A DNA stretch of 64,000 nt from Aquanectria penicillioides (taxonomy: Eukaryota > Ascomycota > Sordariomycetes > Hypocreales > Nectriaceae): assembly GCA_003415625.1 (NCBI GenBank), contig PYIU01000006.1, forward strand, positions 744,001 to 808,000, in the 5' to 3' direction. Under the pieces are notes generated by a model, which was not told the DNA's origin, did no database searches, and saw nothing but the letters and a program-made list of their open reading frames with translations. Below are positions 1-11,999 of this stretch, piece after piece. Every line of letters begins with the position of its first letter. Within the stretch, counting starts at the first letter, position 1. Position numbers and translations under genes: made by a program.

Positions 1-2487
1 AGGCAGCTGTCGGGGAGTAGGGTTCCTCAGCTCCAAGGGTCCACGAGAGCTGGTAGACATGAAGGTGTCCAGGGAGGCCGCATTCTCGGCGACGCTCTCG
101 GACCCACAGGTGATGGCAGTGCGCATGTTGCCGCCAGCAAGAGCGAAGCTCTGGATCTGCTTCAGCTTGGCAATGACATCCTCGAACTGATCAGATTCGG
201 GTCGACTAGCCAGCGAAGTCACAAGTTTGACTTGTGACAGTCCGGACACTTGTTGGCGCAGCCAGGCTGCTCGTGTCAGGCCGGCCTCTGAGTATCCCAT
301 CGCAAATCTATGGCCAGTGGACGCGATGTCATTGACAACGCCATCCGCGGAAGCCTGAAGGAGCTGTCGGATACGGAGGGCGGCTTCGGGGCTATCGAAA
401 TCGGTTCCTAATACCAGCTTCTGCATGATATCGAACATGACAGGCACGTTTCGGTCCAAGGCCATGCCTGTGAAGATCAAGCCTTCGCTGGCTTGGTGGA
501 AGTCAGTCGGTGAAGGAGTGACGTGATATCCCACTGAAACACCACCGGTCTTAAGCTTGATGAGATCCTCGAGCTGCTCCATATCCATGTCCTTTGTGCC
601 CAGTCGCATAATGCCGTCAGTGAATAGGGGAATCAGCTCTCGCAGCTCGTCAGGAAGATTCTCCAGTGTGTTGACTGCGCGGAAGTAGGTGAGACCGTTA
701 GTAGGAGCCTCTCGCCACTGGATCTTGGCACCCTTGGCCGTCTCGTCTCGAACCACAACAGGCTCCTTGCTCCGCGGGATGTCCTTTACGTAGACAGTGG
801 GGAGGCAGCTCAAGTCTTCCGTGTTGGTCTTGTTCTGCTCCACTAAAAGATCTTGTTCTTGCTTCTCAAAGTGCTTGCGAGCACTCTCTTCGCCGCCAGC
901 TTTCTGGATGGCGTCTTGGATTTTGCCGGCCAGCCGCGCCTGCTCCTCTTTGGCCAAATCTTCGCCATAAGTGGCCGAAGGGGCCATAGTGAAGGTCAGG
1001 GCGTTGTTGTTAAGGAGGTACTTGTCCATGAGACCCTCCAAGTAGTTGCCCTCGGCCAATTTAGCCTGGAAAGCCTCGATTGTGTCGTTCCAAGCAAGAG
1101 AGTCAAATGGATCAACCCCGTTGAACCACTTGGGCTTCAGGCGGTTGAGCATAGAGAAACCGAAGTTAGCAGTCTTGTGCTTCAGGGCGAGCTCTAGCTG
1201 GTGCAGAGATCCATCAATCTTGGTCTTGTCGAAGCCTTTGTCACGAGCCTCCAGCAAGATTTCCTGCACCCGCTCTTTCAGCTTGGGGACATCAGACTCC
1301 TGAACACCAGTCAAACCGATGGAAAAGATTCCGCGCTTGGCTGAGCTATCATATCCAGCATTGGGGCTCCAATCAGCACCCATGCCAGCCTCAATGAGGC
1401 CTCGGTACAGAGGGGAGCCGTATCCATCCATCAATAGAGTGGAGAGAAGCGAAATGGAGAAAGACTCGAGAACGTCGCCTGTATCGCCGGTAATCCACGA
1501 GACCGAGGTCTTGTACTGGCGGTCGGGGTCGACCAGAGGGTCCTGGGGGCCGTAAAGGGTAACCTCCTTAGGTCCATCCAAAGAAATTGGCTGGTGGATT
1601 TGCTTGTCGCTTTGGATCATGTCAAAAGCCTGGAGCTGCGCATTGACTTCTTGCAGGTGGTCAGCCAATGGCATATCGCCATATGAAAAGATCTTGGCGT
1701 TGCTGGGGTGGTAGTGCTCAGCGTGGAACTTCTTCAGCTGTTCGTAGGTGAGGTCGGTAATCTTCTGAGGATCACCACCGGAGTTGTTGATATCTGGGAA
1801 AATATGGTCGTGGAAACGGATGTAGTAGAGATAGCCGGCATCTGACATCTGACCCTTCATTTCGTTGTAGACAACGCCCTTGAAGACCAGCTTCTTGCTA
1901 GCTTCATCCTCAGCGAGCGGGTTCTCGGGACCAATTCGCCAACCCTCCTGGGTGAAGTCGGACTGCTTCAGCAACGGGTGAAGAGTCGCGTCGAGGTAAA
2001 CGGACATCAAGTTCTTAAAGTCTTGCTCATTTGTGGTGGCAAAGGGATAAAAGGTGTGGTCGGAGGCCGTGAATGCATTCATGAAGTTGGAGAGGGTTCG
2101 AGGCAGCATCTTGAAGAAGGGGTCGCGGATGGGGTATCTAGGCACAGGAGTCAGCCATTATCTGCATACAATGGGTTGCATCTATCGCGAAGGGACTTAC
2201 TTGTTGCTGCCGCAGAGCGTGGTGTGCTCGAGGATGTGAGGGACTCCAGTATCATCCGGAGGGTTGGTCTTGAAGCCGATGGAAAAGACATTGTTGCTGT
2301 CGTCACGGGCGATGTGGAGGTAGTCGGCGCCAGTCTTGTCGTGCTGGAGGTGGAGAGCCGTCAACTTGAGCTCTGGGACATGCTTTGATCTCACGAGGGT
2401 GAAGCCATGGAGTGTCTCGCCAGGCTTGGGGAACTGGGAAAGCTCCGTCACGGCTTTTCGCGCGGAGGAAGCCGCGCTGCGGAGCAT
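1..2487 (-). CDS. CYM1: Mitochondrial presequence protease, M16C (Cym1/PreP type), 3' truncated
   Basis: Minus-strand gene, exons 2487-2201 and 2137-1, with a 63-nt intron (2200-2138, GTAAGT..TAG). It runs off the window, so about 808 residues are visible of a family that is normally about 1000; the C-terminal end is missing. The start at 2487 gives an Arg/Ser/Ala-rich N-terminus ([13 protein letters not shown]) that fits a mitochondrial targeting peptide. The inverted zinc motif HILEH (H84, E87, H88) lies in the stretch [15 protein letters not shown], and splicing restores the typical [16 protein letters not shown] further GVVYNEMKG supplies the likely third zinc ligand (Glu). Known family role: degrades cleaved presequences and other short peptides in the mitochondrial matrix. 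It shares a divergent promoter region with the taxilin gene. Identity is secure from motifs; the matrix location is family knowledge. Confidence 0.93.
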
Positions 2488-3762
2488 TTTGGTGGTTGTT
2501 GTCGTTGGTTAGGGTTCGTTAAGTGAAGAAGAAGAAAGAAATAAAGGACTAATTATACATTGAACATGTGGTATTACAGCGACAGAGCAAGATCCAACGA
2601 TGGGGTGTTGGTGTCTCGGCTCATTGGAGGGGATGGGTCGAGAAGTTGAGATTTCAGACCTTTGCAGGTTACTCGGTAACGGCACTATGACGCCGAGGGG
2701 CTGCCTGAGGTCCTGAGGTGACTAACCTAACTAATCAGATGCATTGTTGGCATTGGATCCCGTCCCGAAAATTCGCAGCCTCCGATCGGGGAGCCAGGGT
2801 GGGCAACACAGAAACAGGGGAGGGGAGCCACCTACGCTACAGAGGTCCGAGCATGGAGGGCTTGGGGGGTTACAGCGGCTCTGTACATACCTAGTAGCGC
2901 ACAACGTCAGCGGCCGAGAAAGCCTCGTCTGGTGGCCAGCCTGCCAACACGGTGTTTTTCAGTGGTGGCCACCCAGCGACCAGTGGCCACAGCAGGCCAA
3001 CAAGGGCCTCGCCCCCCCGCCTACCAGTGGGGCCGCACGATTAGTCAGGCAAGGCGGCGTCCTGTCGCTGGCTCTTGAAATGACCACCAGCGCTCCCGGG
3101 GATTCCTTCGCTAGACCGCTATCGCTGCCCCATACCCGCGACCACTGCATCCTGCTAGTGCCCTAGCGGCCCGTCCCATCACCACAACTGCTCCATGGCA
3201 AAACCAAATCCATGCGTTTTGAGACTCCATGAGCACTTCATCCCGTGCCGTCCATTCCCCCAAGAGTTGGTGGCTCCCACGCCTGCGCTTTGAATAGTCA
3301 GGTTCAACGCCCAAGGCTTGCCCACCACCCAAGCGTAACCTACGCACGAGGTCCGTGGAAAACCGTAGCCCTGCAAGACTGCTGCACTTCGCTGCAACTC
3401 ACAGCGCAGCTGCCCACTGGCCGTCCCCGTCGTCCTCCACTACCGCTGCCACTGCCACTGCCACTGCCACGCCCGCGTGCTACACAGTGACAATTCTCGC
3501 CGGGTCTCACTAACGCCCATTTCTCCAGCCTAGCCGACGCCATTTGTCTCATCAGATTTGGCCTCTTCTCAACCACCGGACTCGAATTCACGACGACTGC
3601 GACCCGAGCGTGGCCGCTCCTCTCTTCCATTCCCCCCGCCGCCTACCGACGACGTCGAATCTTGAACACCTCGATGCCCTCAGCGTCCCGACGACTGCCC
3701 TCGTGACTCTCGCCCGACCTCTCGACGACTGTCTCAACGGCCCTCAACAATCTCGATCGGTG
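2488..3762. other. Divergent intergenic region between CYM1 and taxilin genes
   Basis: About 1.3 kb separating two divergently transcribed genes, so it must hold both promoters. Open frames here (for example 2744-3166 and 3245-3490) have low-complexity or unrecognisable products and are not called genes. It contains a TGCCAC hexamer tract near 3441 and CT-rich sequence toward the taxilin start. No clear TATA box was found. Confidence 0.6.
3441..3474. repeat. (TGCCAC)n short hexamer tract
   Basis: Four to five tandem copies of a GCCACT/TGCCAC unit upstream of the taxilin start. Similar TGCCAN tracts occur near 18814 and 36717, and a related GCCAGC tract near 54161. Confidence 0.8.
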
Positions 3763-5360
3763 ATGCCTGCCAGCCAGTTGGACGCTCCTCTTGCCAACGG
3801 GCACGACGGCCACGTCCACCCTCCACCAGTGACGGCTAAAAAGGCCAAAGGCAAAAAGGCCATGGACTCCAACGAGGCTTCGCGCCTGCTTCAGGCCCGC
3901 ATCTCCCAACTCGAGCAGGATGCCGCCGGCGAGAAGGACCTGGAGCTGGAGATTGGTGTGTTGCGCCCCTCATGAGATGGAACCAAATTCTCAACCTCGA
4001 CGCCCTACGAAGGGAAGAAGGAACCTGTGCTGATTCGTGGCTGGTGTAGAGCGTGAAGTAAAGAGGGCGAACCGTGATCTCCTCCAACAGGTCTCCAAGA
4101 TGGACAACATGCAAAAGATTGACCACCTCACCAAGCGCTCGAGCGAACTATTGGCCGACATGCGACGCCTGGAACGGGAAAACCAGAAGAACAAGCGCCG
4201 CGGAGACAACCTACAAAAGGAGCGGGACGCAAGCCGTACCGAGCTGAGCAAAACGGTCGGACTCAAGGAAAAACTCGAGAAACTGTGCCGCGAACTTCAA
4301 CGGGACAACAACAAGATGAAGGTGGGTTGCTCGAATGCGGTGAATCGTGGCAACAGGTGCTAATATGCGCCGCACAGAACGAGAACAAGGAGCTCCAAAC
4401 GACGCAAAAGCGCAATAACACTGCCTGGGACGAGAAGTATGCGACCTTGTTATCAAAGCTCGAGGGTTATCAGGAAGAGAAGGACACTCCAAGGAAACAG
4501 GTTGTGGATATGGAAGTGGACGAACTGTGAGCAATCGTGGACCGAGAGGACGACAGGCCTCGCCCCGCTAACCACGCATCCAGCTTCCGCGTCCGATTCA
4601 AATCCTTTATCGAACAATACGAGTTACGAGAACTGCATTTCCACTCCCTAATGCGAACCAAGGAACTCGAGGTCCAATACCACATGGCCCGATACGAACG
4701 AGAGAAGAAGAATGCCGAGGCAGAGTCGACCAAGGCCCGTCACTTGCAAGCACAAGTGCAAGCCTTCACCAAGACGGAAACAGAGCTAAGGAATCAGCTC
4801 AACGTTTATGTCGACAAGTTCAAACAGGTGGGTGGTTTCCTGAGCCGTCGGTGCGGCACCTTGACTAATTCCCGTGGTAGGTGGAGGATACTCTGAATAA
4901 CAGCAACGACCTATTTCTATCATTCCGCAAAGAGATGGAAGACATGTCGAAGAAGGGAAAACGCCTGGAAAAGGAGAACGAAGCCCTGAAACGACAAAAG
5001 GAGGCGACGGCCACCAACATCATCCGCATGGCCGAGGAACGGCAGGAATGGAAGAAGAAGACGGAAGCCGCCGAGAAGAAGACGGAGAAACTCATGAGCA
5101 TCATCCAACAGATGCAACAACAGGGTCGCAAGGTGCCGCCAGGCATGTCAAATACCGTGGAAAGCTGCTACTCGGATAGTCACGGTGGCGGCGAGGGAGA
5201 CGAAGAAAGCGACTACTCTGATGAGGGCGAAGACGAAGAGCTTAGCGAGTTCGACGACGACACCGAGGAGGAACCGCAGTCCAACGAACAGGGCGCCCCG
5301 GTGCCGTACGGCCCGGAACGGCCACCCCAGCCGGCACAAGCGGCGACCAACGGACACTAG
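3763..5360 (+). CDS. Taxilin family coiled-coil protein
   Basis: Five exons: 3763-3955, 4050-4321, 4378-4526, 4584-4827, 4881-5360; 445 residues. Each junction keeps frame, for example GAACT|CTTCCGC gives ELFRVRFKSF. The N-terminus (residues 1-40) is Ala/Lys-rich. Residues about 45-385 are an almost continuous charged coiled coil with taxilin signatures such as FIEQYELRELHFHSLMRTKE and FRKEMEDMSKKGKRLEKEN. The tail is very acidic (DEESDYSDEGEDEELSEFDDD). Known family role: binds syntaxins and acts in vesicle traffic; in fungi little studied. The start at 3763 was preferred over an in-frame upstream ATG at 3544 because it follows a CT-rich leader. The TAG at 5358-5360 is followed by a further open frame in phase (see 5361-5567), so the annotated C-terminus may not be the only one. 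Confidence 0.88.
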
Positions 5361-5567
5361 GAGGCCTTTGGGAGCAAGACCCGGGCAGTGACAGCAGAGG
5401 TTGCGCAGCTCGTGAGGATGGGATGCCAGTCCCATGCGTTGCCAGCAGACGACGCTTGGCATCCAAGTCAGATGTCGTCCAACATGACCAGGGAGCAGTT
5501 TGATCGGCTCTTTGAAGACATGATGGACTATGTCCTGCGAACGCGGGATGACGACTTCTCCGAATAG
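5361..5567 (+). other. Possible in-frame C-terminal extension or last exon of taxilin
   Basis: Directly after the taxilin TAG, the same frame stays open for 68 codons to a TAG at 5565-5567. The encoded tail looks protein-like (EQFDRLFEDMMDYVLRTR, then an acidic end). The stop TAG is also the AG of a possible splice acceptor (CACTAG|GAG). A 60-nt, phase-0 intron from GTGCCG at 5301 would remove it and give a 494-residue isoform. The donor is weak and no strong branch site is visible. Stop-codon readthrough is another route. It could also be chance plus 3' UTR. Confidence 0.4.
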
Positions 5568-6738
5568 CTGGGCAGCCGGTTGTCAGGCAGGGTTACGTTG
5601 CGCTGGAGGCGATCTATTGTCCTGTTGTGTGTAAGATGTAGTAGAGTCGTAGCTACCTGCTCTGTTAATCCGTCGCCATGTTCGTGGACCTAGCTGGAAC
5701 CATTCTCCCCTTGACAGGGGCAGACTCGCCGTGCCTTGAAAAGAAGAAACAATATTCGTTCCGTGTGGACATAATTGTGAGGTGAAATGTCGGGGTACAA
5801 TGTAACCCACTTCCGTGAGCTCTTCATGTCGCTGTATTTCTAGCTGATGCCATTCTCATGCCACGCTTTTCCTCAGTTCATGTTTACTGCTGATTTGGCG
5901 CTATGAGGTCAACGTGCATATAAGCTTTGCAGGGTGCGCCCCAGAAGAGTAACCCAAAAAAAAAAAAAACCTTGGACGGGTTATCATGATGCATGCAAGT
6001 GAAAAGGAGTGTGACAACGGCAGATTCATGGCGAGGTTTAGGCACGCTGTTTACTAGATAACCGGATGCCTAACCCAGCGCATGGAATCGCTGCTTCAGT
6101 ACAGCCAAAAGGAGGAGAAGAGTGAGAGAAAGCAGGAAACATGTTGTCAAGTTCACTGTGTTTATTCTGTCCCCTTGACGGGAACGCATTGCCCTGTTTA
6201 AGAACATCAGTCGGAATTTCATGACATCGTGTTTGGTGCTCTGAGGGTGTTTGGCTGTGTTTCCCCTCCCCCGCTGAAACATCGTTGGCGATAGGTAGTG
6301 CGCAATAGCGGGGAGAGGCAGTTTTCATCAGGACAGGAGGGAAGGACAAGCTGCTTCCGACGATGTCAATTGTTCATACTAAGGGGGGGAAATATGATTC
6401 GGATAAGTCTACAGGCCAAGCCATCGCATATGATTTCTGTTGTGTTATCAATTCATAGACCTACCAACAGGCCTGTTGCAAAATGCCATTGCACCAATGA
6501 CGTCTATTTATATCCTCCGGCACGGGGATTTTAGATGCCGATTTCAGACACGTCCAGCACAAGGCAGGCGCAGTCGCGTCTGGGGTTTTAGGGCCACCTA
6601 TACTTGTGCTCCACTTGGCTATCCCACCCTAAAGTGGCAGCTCAGCTCAGCCCAGCTCGGGTCAGCTCCGTCAGTTTCACTCCTTGCAACCCACCTCAAC
6701 AACATCAACGTCCACGCTGTCATCGCAAGCCCGCAGCC
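5568..6738. other. Intergenic region, taxilin 3' end to Ste24 promoter
   Basis: About 1.17 kb with no supported gene. It has a poly-A tract near 5957. The Ste24-proximal part has a CRE-like site and a TATA-like site around 6498-6513, then a CT-rich leader. Short open frames (6038-6349 minus, 6298-6534 plus) are not recognisable. Confidence 0.6.
6498..6513 (+). promoter_or_regulatory. CRE-like TGACGTC and TATA-like TATTTATAT
   Basis: TGACGTC (6498-6504) is followed directly by TATTTATAT (6505-6513), about 225-240 nt upstream of the Ste24 ATG. The arrangement fits a core promoter with a bZIP/ATF-type site. This is motif matching only. Confidence 0.35.
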
Positions 6739-8278
6739 ATGGACTTTCTTCAGGTACGTTTTCGAATTGCCTCCCTCGCCGCATATATCTTGAAATCTCC
6801 TCCCCAGAAGAAGCAATCGCTGACTTGATGGTTCCTGTCCCACAGCGCCTCGCGCGCTTCCTCGACCGCCCGCTCTTCCCTTGGAAGCGCCTCATCTTGG
6901 GCTTCTCTGTTGGCCAGTACCTCTTCGAGACATTCCTCACCGTCCGCCAGTACGGCATCCTCAAGAATCCCAGTCCCCCCGCCGTTCTCTCCAAGGAAGT
7001 CTCCCAGGAGGTCTTCGACAAGTCCCAAGCATATGGTCGCGCCAAAGCTCAGTTCAACATCATCGACGGTCTCTGGGGTCAGATCCAGAACATTGCCTTC
7101 ATCCACTTCGACGTCCTTCCCAAGCTATGGTCCTGGACCGGCGACCTTCTGCTCAAATTTGCTCCTGAACGCTTCACGGGTGAAATCAGCCATTCCATCG
7201 TCTTCTTGCTGAGCTTCCTGTTCATCACCCAGATCCTGCGCCTGCCTTCGTCCATCTACAATACCTTTGTTCTCGAGGAAAAATTCGGCTTCAACAAGCA
7301 GACCCCTCAGTTGTTCGTCACCGACCTTCTCAAGTCTCAGCTCATCACATTCATCCTCGCTCCTCCTATTCTCGCCGGTTTCCTCAAGATTGTGCAGAAG
7401 ACTGGCAACCAGTTCTTCTTCTACCTCTGGGCTTTCGCTGCTGGTCTTCAGGTCTTTATGATCACCATCTACCCCATTACTATCCTTCCCCTGTTCAACA
7501 AGCTTTCTCCCCTCGAGGATGGAGAACTTAAGACTGGTGTTGAGGGTCTTGCAGCCAAGCTCAAATTCCCCCTACACGAGCTCTACGTCATCGATGGAAG
7601 CAAGCGCAGTGCCCATTCCAACGCCTACTTCTTTGGTCTTCCCTGGAAGAAGCACATTGTCATCTATGATACATTAATTGAGAAAAGCGAGAATGAGGAG
7701 GTCATCGCCGTCCTTGCGCACGAGCTGGGTCACTGGAAGCTTGGTCACACCACTAGTCTCTTCGGCATCTCTCAGGTAATTTTCCCCGGCGTATTCTTCA
7801 CCTCTTTTCTGAAGCTGACCTTGTCTTTTAGGCTCACTTGCTCTACATCTTTACCCTCTTCTCTGTCTTTATCAACAACAACTCTCTCTACTCGTCCTTC
7901 GGCTTCTTCAAGGAACACCCCATCATTATTGGCTTCCTCCTCTTCTCCGACGCCCTGTCACCAACTGACGTTGTTATCAAGTTCCTCATGAACCTGATCA
8001 CCCGCAAGTTTGAGTTCCAGGCAGACGCTTTCGCCAAGGGACTTGGCTACCCCGAGGAGCTCGCTCGCTCGCTCCTCAAGCTCCAGATTCAGAACCTCAG
8101 CACCATGGACGCTGACTGGATGTACGCCAGCTACCACTTCTCCCACCCCCATCTTACCGAGCGCCTCAAGGCTCTGGGCTGGAAGGGCTCTGAGGGTGTC
8201 ACTGAGGGTGTCACCGACAAGTCTGCTGAGGCCGACAAGGAGGGCGTCGCCAAGGCCACTGGCCGCGACGAACTGTAA
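6739..8278 (+). CDS. STE24: CAAX prenyl protease 1 (Ste24), M48 zinc metalloprotease
   Basis: Exons 6739-6753, 6846-7775, 7832-8278; 463 residues, close to the usual ~450. The first exon codes only MDFLQ. Several hydrophobic membrane segments are visible (for example around FLLSFLFITQIL and FFFYLWAFAAGLQVFMITIY). The zinc site is HELGH (H297, E298, H301), with a downstream FEFQADAFA supplying the likely third ligand E376. Known role: polytopic ER/nuclear-envelope protease that removes the AAX tripeptide of farnesylated CAAX proteins and makes the second N-terminal cut in a-factor-type pheromone; it also clears clogged translocons. Unusual: the last four residues are RDEL, resembling a lumenal ER retrieval signal, although this tail is expected to face the cytosol. 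It converges with the M16 gene on the minus strand. Confidence 0.95.
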
Positions 8279-8684
8279 CTCATAGCTTCTCATTTGAAAT
8301 TGAACAGGAGCTTCGTTGGGCTCGACAAATAGACCAGAACAGAAAGAAAGAAGATTTTTTTTGAAAAAGAAAAAAAAAAGTATGCGTGTCTTGGGCTGCT
8401 GGGAAGAAATAGTTGGGTCTTGCTAGTTCCTGTGAGTCTAGAAAGAGAGATATCAGGACCAATGTGTACAATACATTGAAATCATATTGCAATTCATTCG
8501 TGCCGTTCACCGGTATTGCTACCGAATTAGTCAAAAGAGTGCGTAGAGCGGCCTTGTTCAGTGTACATCATGTGATAATTTTAAACGATGCCCGTCTCCG
8601 CCTCTATAGACTTGTCCTTTGCCCTCATCTCTCCCATGTCCCTCTAACAAGAGATTGAAAGCACGTGCGAACAACCATGCCCGT
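8279..8684. other. Convergent 3' intergenic region
   Basis: About 400 nt between the stops of Ste24 (plus) and the M16 peptidase (minus). It holds an A-rich tract near 8356-8380 and presumably both polyadenylation regions. Nothing else is seen. Confidence 0.6.
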
Positions 8685-11600
8685 CTATTCCTCCTCCGAA
8701 CCCTCCTCCGAGTCGTAGGACCCTTCAGATCCATCCAACTCGTCTTCTTCATCGTCCTCCTCTTCCTCGTCGCCATCGGCCTTCAAGCCGTAGTCATCGT
8801 GGAAGTAGCTCAGCTCGTGAGTCTGGACCTTGTAGCCCATAACCTTGAAGGCGGTTTCCATACCCTTGAAGATGTCAGCAGTCGAATTCAGGCTCAAAAT
8901 CATCGTTGTATAGGATCATTTTCATGCATACCTCTTGCATAATGGTCGCGCACGTCACGACAAGGTTGCTCTTGCCAGGTTCGAAGCATGGTAGAATAAT
9001 TTCGCGCATAGCAGCACGCATTTCGTCGATAGAAACCGCTCGCACGCGACGCAAGACCTCTTTGTCCCAATCCTTGGGGAGGTTGCGGACGACACCCTGC
9101 ACAAAATTCTGTTGGGCAGCACTAGGCATGGTCGATTGCTCATCGGCAAACATGACCACAATCTGGCTGATAGTGCCCTCGAGAAGATGTCTGTCAATTT
9201 CCACGTCGCCTTCGGCAATCTTCTTGATAGAATCACGAGACGCAATAATTGCCTTGAACGCATCCGGTGATCGGTAGACACGGTACGAGAGAATGCCCGA
9301 GTTGATGTCACGAGAAAAGTAAGAGCCATAGGCGTAACCAGCTCCACGAACAGCGTTCCAGAGAGGTCCCTCGGGGGCTTCGAGATAACCAATAGCGACC
9401 ATAAGAGCCGCTAGGCGCGGGTCGGAATATGATTCCAGGCCCTTTGCAGAGGAAACAGAGTAGGAGCTCTCAAGCGTAGTCATGGGAATAAGGACTGCAC
9501 CCACGGATCCGGGATTACGTCCCTCGGCGTTGAGCAAGCTCACCGGCTTTGGAATGTCTATCATCTTTTCTTCGGCAACCAAAGCCTTGGAGAGGATATC
9601 CCACGTGGTAAGAGGGTCGGGCAGTGTCTCCAACTTGGCTGTGACCAAGAAACGCAAGTTCTGGAAAGTGAACAGCGATTTGCGAATAGTGTTGAACCAA
9701 GAAACAACCTTCTCAGGCTCTTTCTCCAAGAGCTTCTTAAGGCGCTTAAGATACACGGCACGAACAAGAACACGCTTGGCAACGGAGAGTGTTGATTTCT
9801 CCATATGAAGTGCAGCATCGACCTCACTGGCCATCCCTCGGCCGTCCCGCTTGCCCTCGGGAATATCAGCCAGGGCCTTAGTAACTCCTGCCTTGAGGCG
9901 CTGAGGGTCAAAGATGGAGTCAAACATCATGGTGCGAATCCATTCAACCGCTGCAGCGTACTTTTCGGGTTCGACTTGGAATTGGATCATGATACCATCT
10001 GCATCCCCCAAGGATCGTGCCGAGCTGAGAGAGTAACTAATGGTATCTCGCTCGAGCTCCATGACCACCTGTTCGAATCCAACTCGTTCGCCATTTCGCG
10101 TAATGTGGGTGTTGAAGAAATTGTCGCTGAAGATAGGCATCAGGGGTTTAAGCTCATTGGGAACTTCAGATGTGCCTATGTGGATCGTGATATGAACGAA
10201 GTTGGTTGGCACATCTTCAAACTGAATAAACAATGGAACCTTTCCAGATGGTACTTCGTCAATGAATTTCTGGGCATTCCCGGAGCCCAAGCCAACAGCT
10301 CGAGCACGTCCGGCACGGCCAGTATCAGACTCAATGAAGTGGATCGAGTCTGTGCCAGGAACAGGCCATTGGTCAATCAGCGAGGCGGGAATGGGTTCAT
10401 CATTCTTCTTCTTTGCCTCTTCGAGGCGTTTGCCAAGCTTCGCAAGTCCTTCAGGACCGAGCTCCTCCTTTCGCTTGGCAATCCGAGCCTCCTCATCCTT
10501 CTTCATCTTCGATGCTAGCTCAAGGGATGGCTTTCCAAGAATTGAGATATGGTGGGCATCCGCAATCCACTTGCTGAGGAAGTCGCGCCAATCCTTGTCC
10601 GTCCATTTCTCCAACACATCATATTCACCCAGGTTCTGAAGATCCTTGAGTGTTGATCCATCGCGCTTACCGAAGAGATAGTCGGTGATGATGTTGGTAG
10701 CATAGAAGGATTCCGATGTCTCAGCATGATACTTGACCTGACGCCGCTCTCGACGAATACACTCTCTCATGTAATCCATATCAAGAGGCTTTGATGCTAC
10801 ATCCTTCAGCAGCTGAAAGAGCCGCTTTTCGACAAATTCAAGCTTCTCAGTGGCGACACCAGTGGGTTGCAGCCAGATCACAGAGTTGGGGCGCGAATCC
10901 CACCAGTAGCTAACAGAGCTCGCCAGTTCCTCTCGTTCAACCATGACGTTCTCAAGAATAGAAACGGAAGAGCCGCACAGATAAGTAAGTAGAACATTGA
11001 GAGCAGACGAGGCAGTGGTATCAATGCAGTCGGGACCGAAGAATCCAACAAGTATCTCACCAACAGTCTCGTCTTCTTCGGGGAATTCTGCAGTGACAAT
11101 TTTAGACTCGTTGAGAGCAGGAGGCTGAGCAGAGTCAATCCATGGTCTATTATTTCCAAGTCAGCAAATGGGTCAAATAAAGAGCATTTGTAACGAAGCC
11201 TTACCGCTGGAATGGCGTGTCGAGGGATGGAATATCATCCTTGATAGACTCTTCGAATTCGTCCAAAATCTGAAGCAAATTTTCATGGTCTGTCTCGCCA
11301 ACTATGACCAGGCACAAATTTCGAGGTTGGTACATGTCTCGGTGGAATTGTCGGATACGCTCGGGAGTCAAGACTCGAAGGGCTTCCGTCATACCACCTG
11401 TCTCGTATCGAAAACCGACATTCTCGGGGTAGATAAGCCGACGGGCCTTGAGATCCATGATCTCAGGACTACGAAATTGGACGGCCTGCATCTCAGAATA
11501 GACAACACCGGCGTCATTACCTTCTCCGTCAATATGCCAAACTTCGGTGACAATTCCCTCGTCAGTGATGGTAGGGAGAATGACATGCTCCAGGTAGACG

Positions 11601-11962
11601 GGGAGGATCTGGGCAAACCCATCCCATCCAGCAGTTTCAAGGGTATATGCGGTGTGGTCCGTTGCGGTCCAGGCATTAGTGTTGGAGTACGCACGAGACG
11701 AGAGCTTGTCAAGAAGACCCTTGTACTGATAGCTCTTTGATCCCATGAAGATCAGGTGCTCGAGAGTATGGGGGGCACCAGAATCGTCAAAGATCTCGGT
11801 AGCCAGTGTGAAGTAGCCATTCACTTTTGGGCCCTTTCGGTCGGCGACAACAACTTGCATGCCACTGCGTTCGGAAACATACTGGGAAATGGTGCAGGGG
11901 GCATAGTCGGTCTTGAAACTCTGGATCTTGCGGAACCGCGACTTGCCGGTTTGGGAAGACAT
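8685..11962 (-). CDS. M16 family zinc metallopeptidase (YOL098C / C3H1.02c type)
   Basis: Exons 11962-11205, 11146-8932, 8864-8685; 1050 residues, close to S. cerevisiae YOL098C. Introns are 58 and 67 nt, the second with a TGCTGAC branch site. The inverted zinc motif HTLEH (H65, E68, H69) sits in SGAPHTLEHLIFMGS, and GVVYSEMQ likely carries the third ligand (E157). The middle and C-terminal M16 folds lack a second zinc site, as usual in this subfamily. The tail is strongly acidic (EEEEDDEEDELDGSEGS). Role: predicted peptidase of the insulinase/pitrilysin clan, probably cytosolic; the substrate is unknown. The start at 11962 matches the family N-terminus (FKTDYAP near residue 20). A spliced upstream exon is possible (12278-12408) and would change the N-terminus and perhaps the location. 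Confidence 0.93.
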
Positions 11963-11999
11963 GATGGACTCCCTGAAGTTGTTCAGTTTCCACAAAGAC

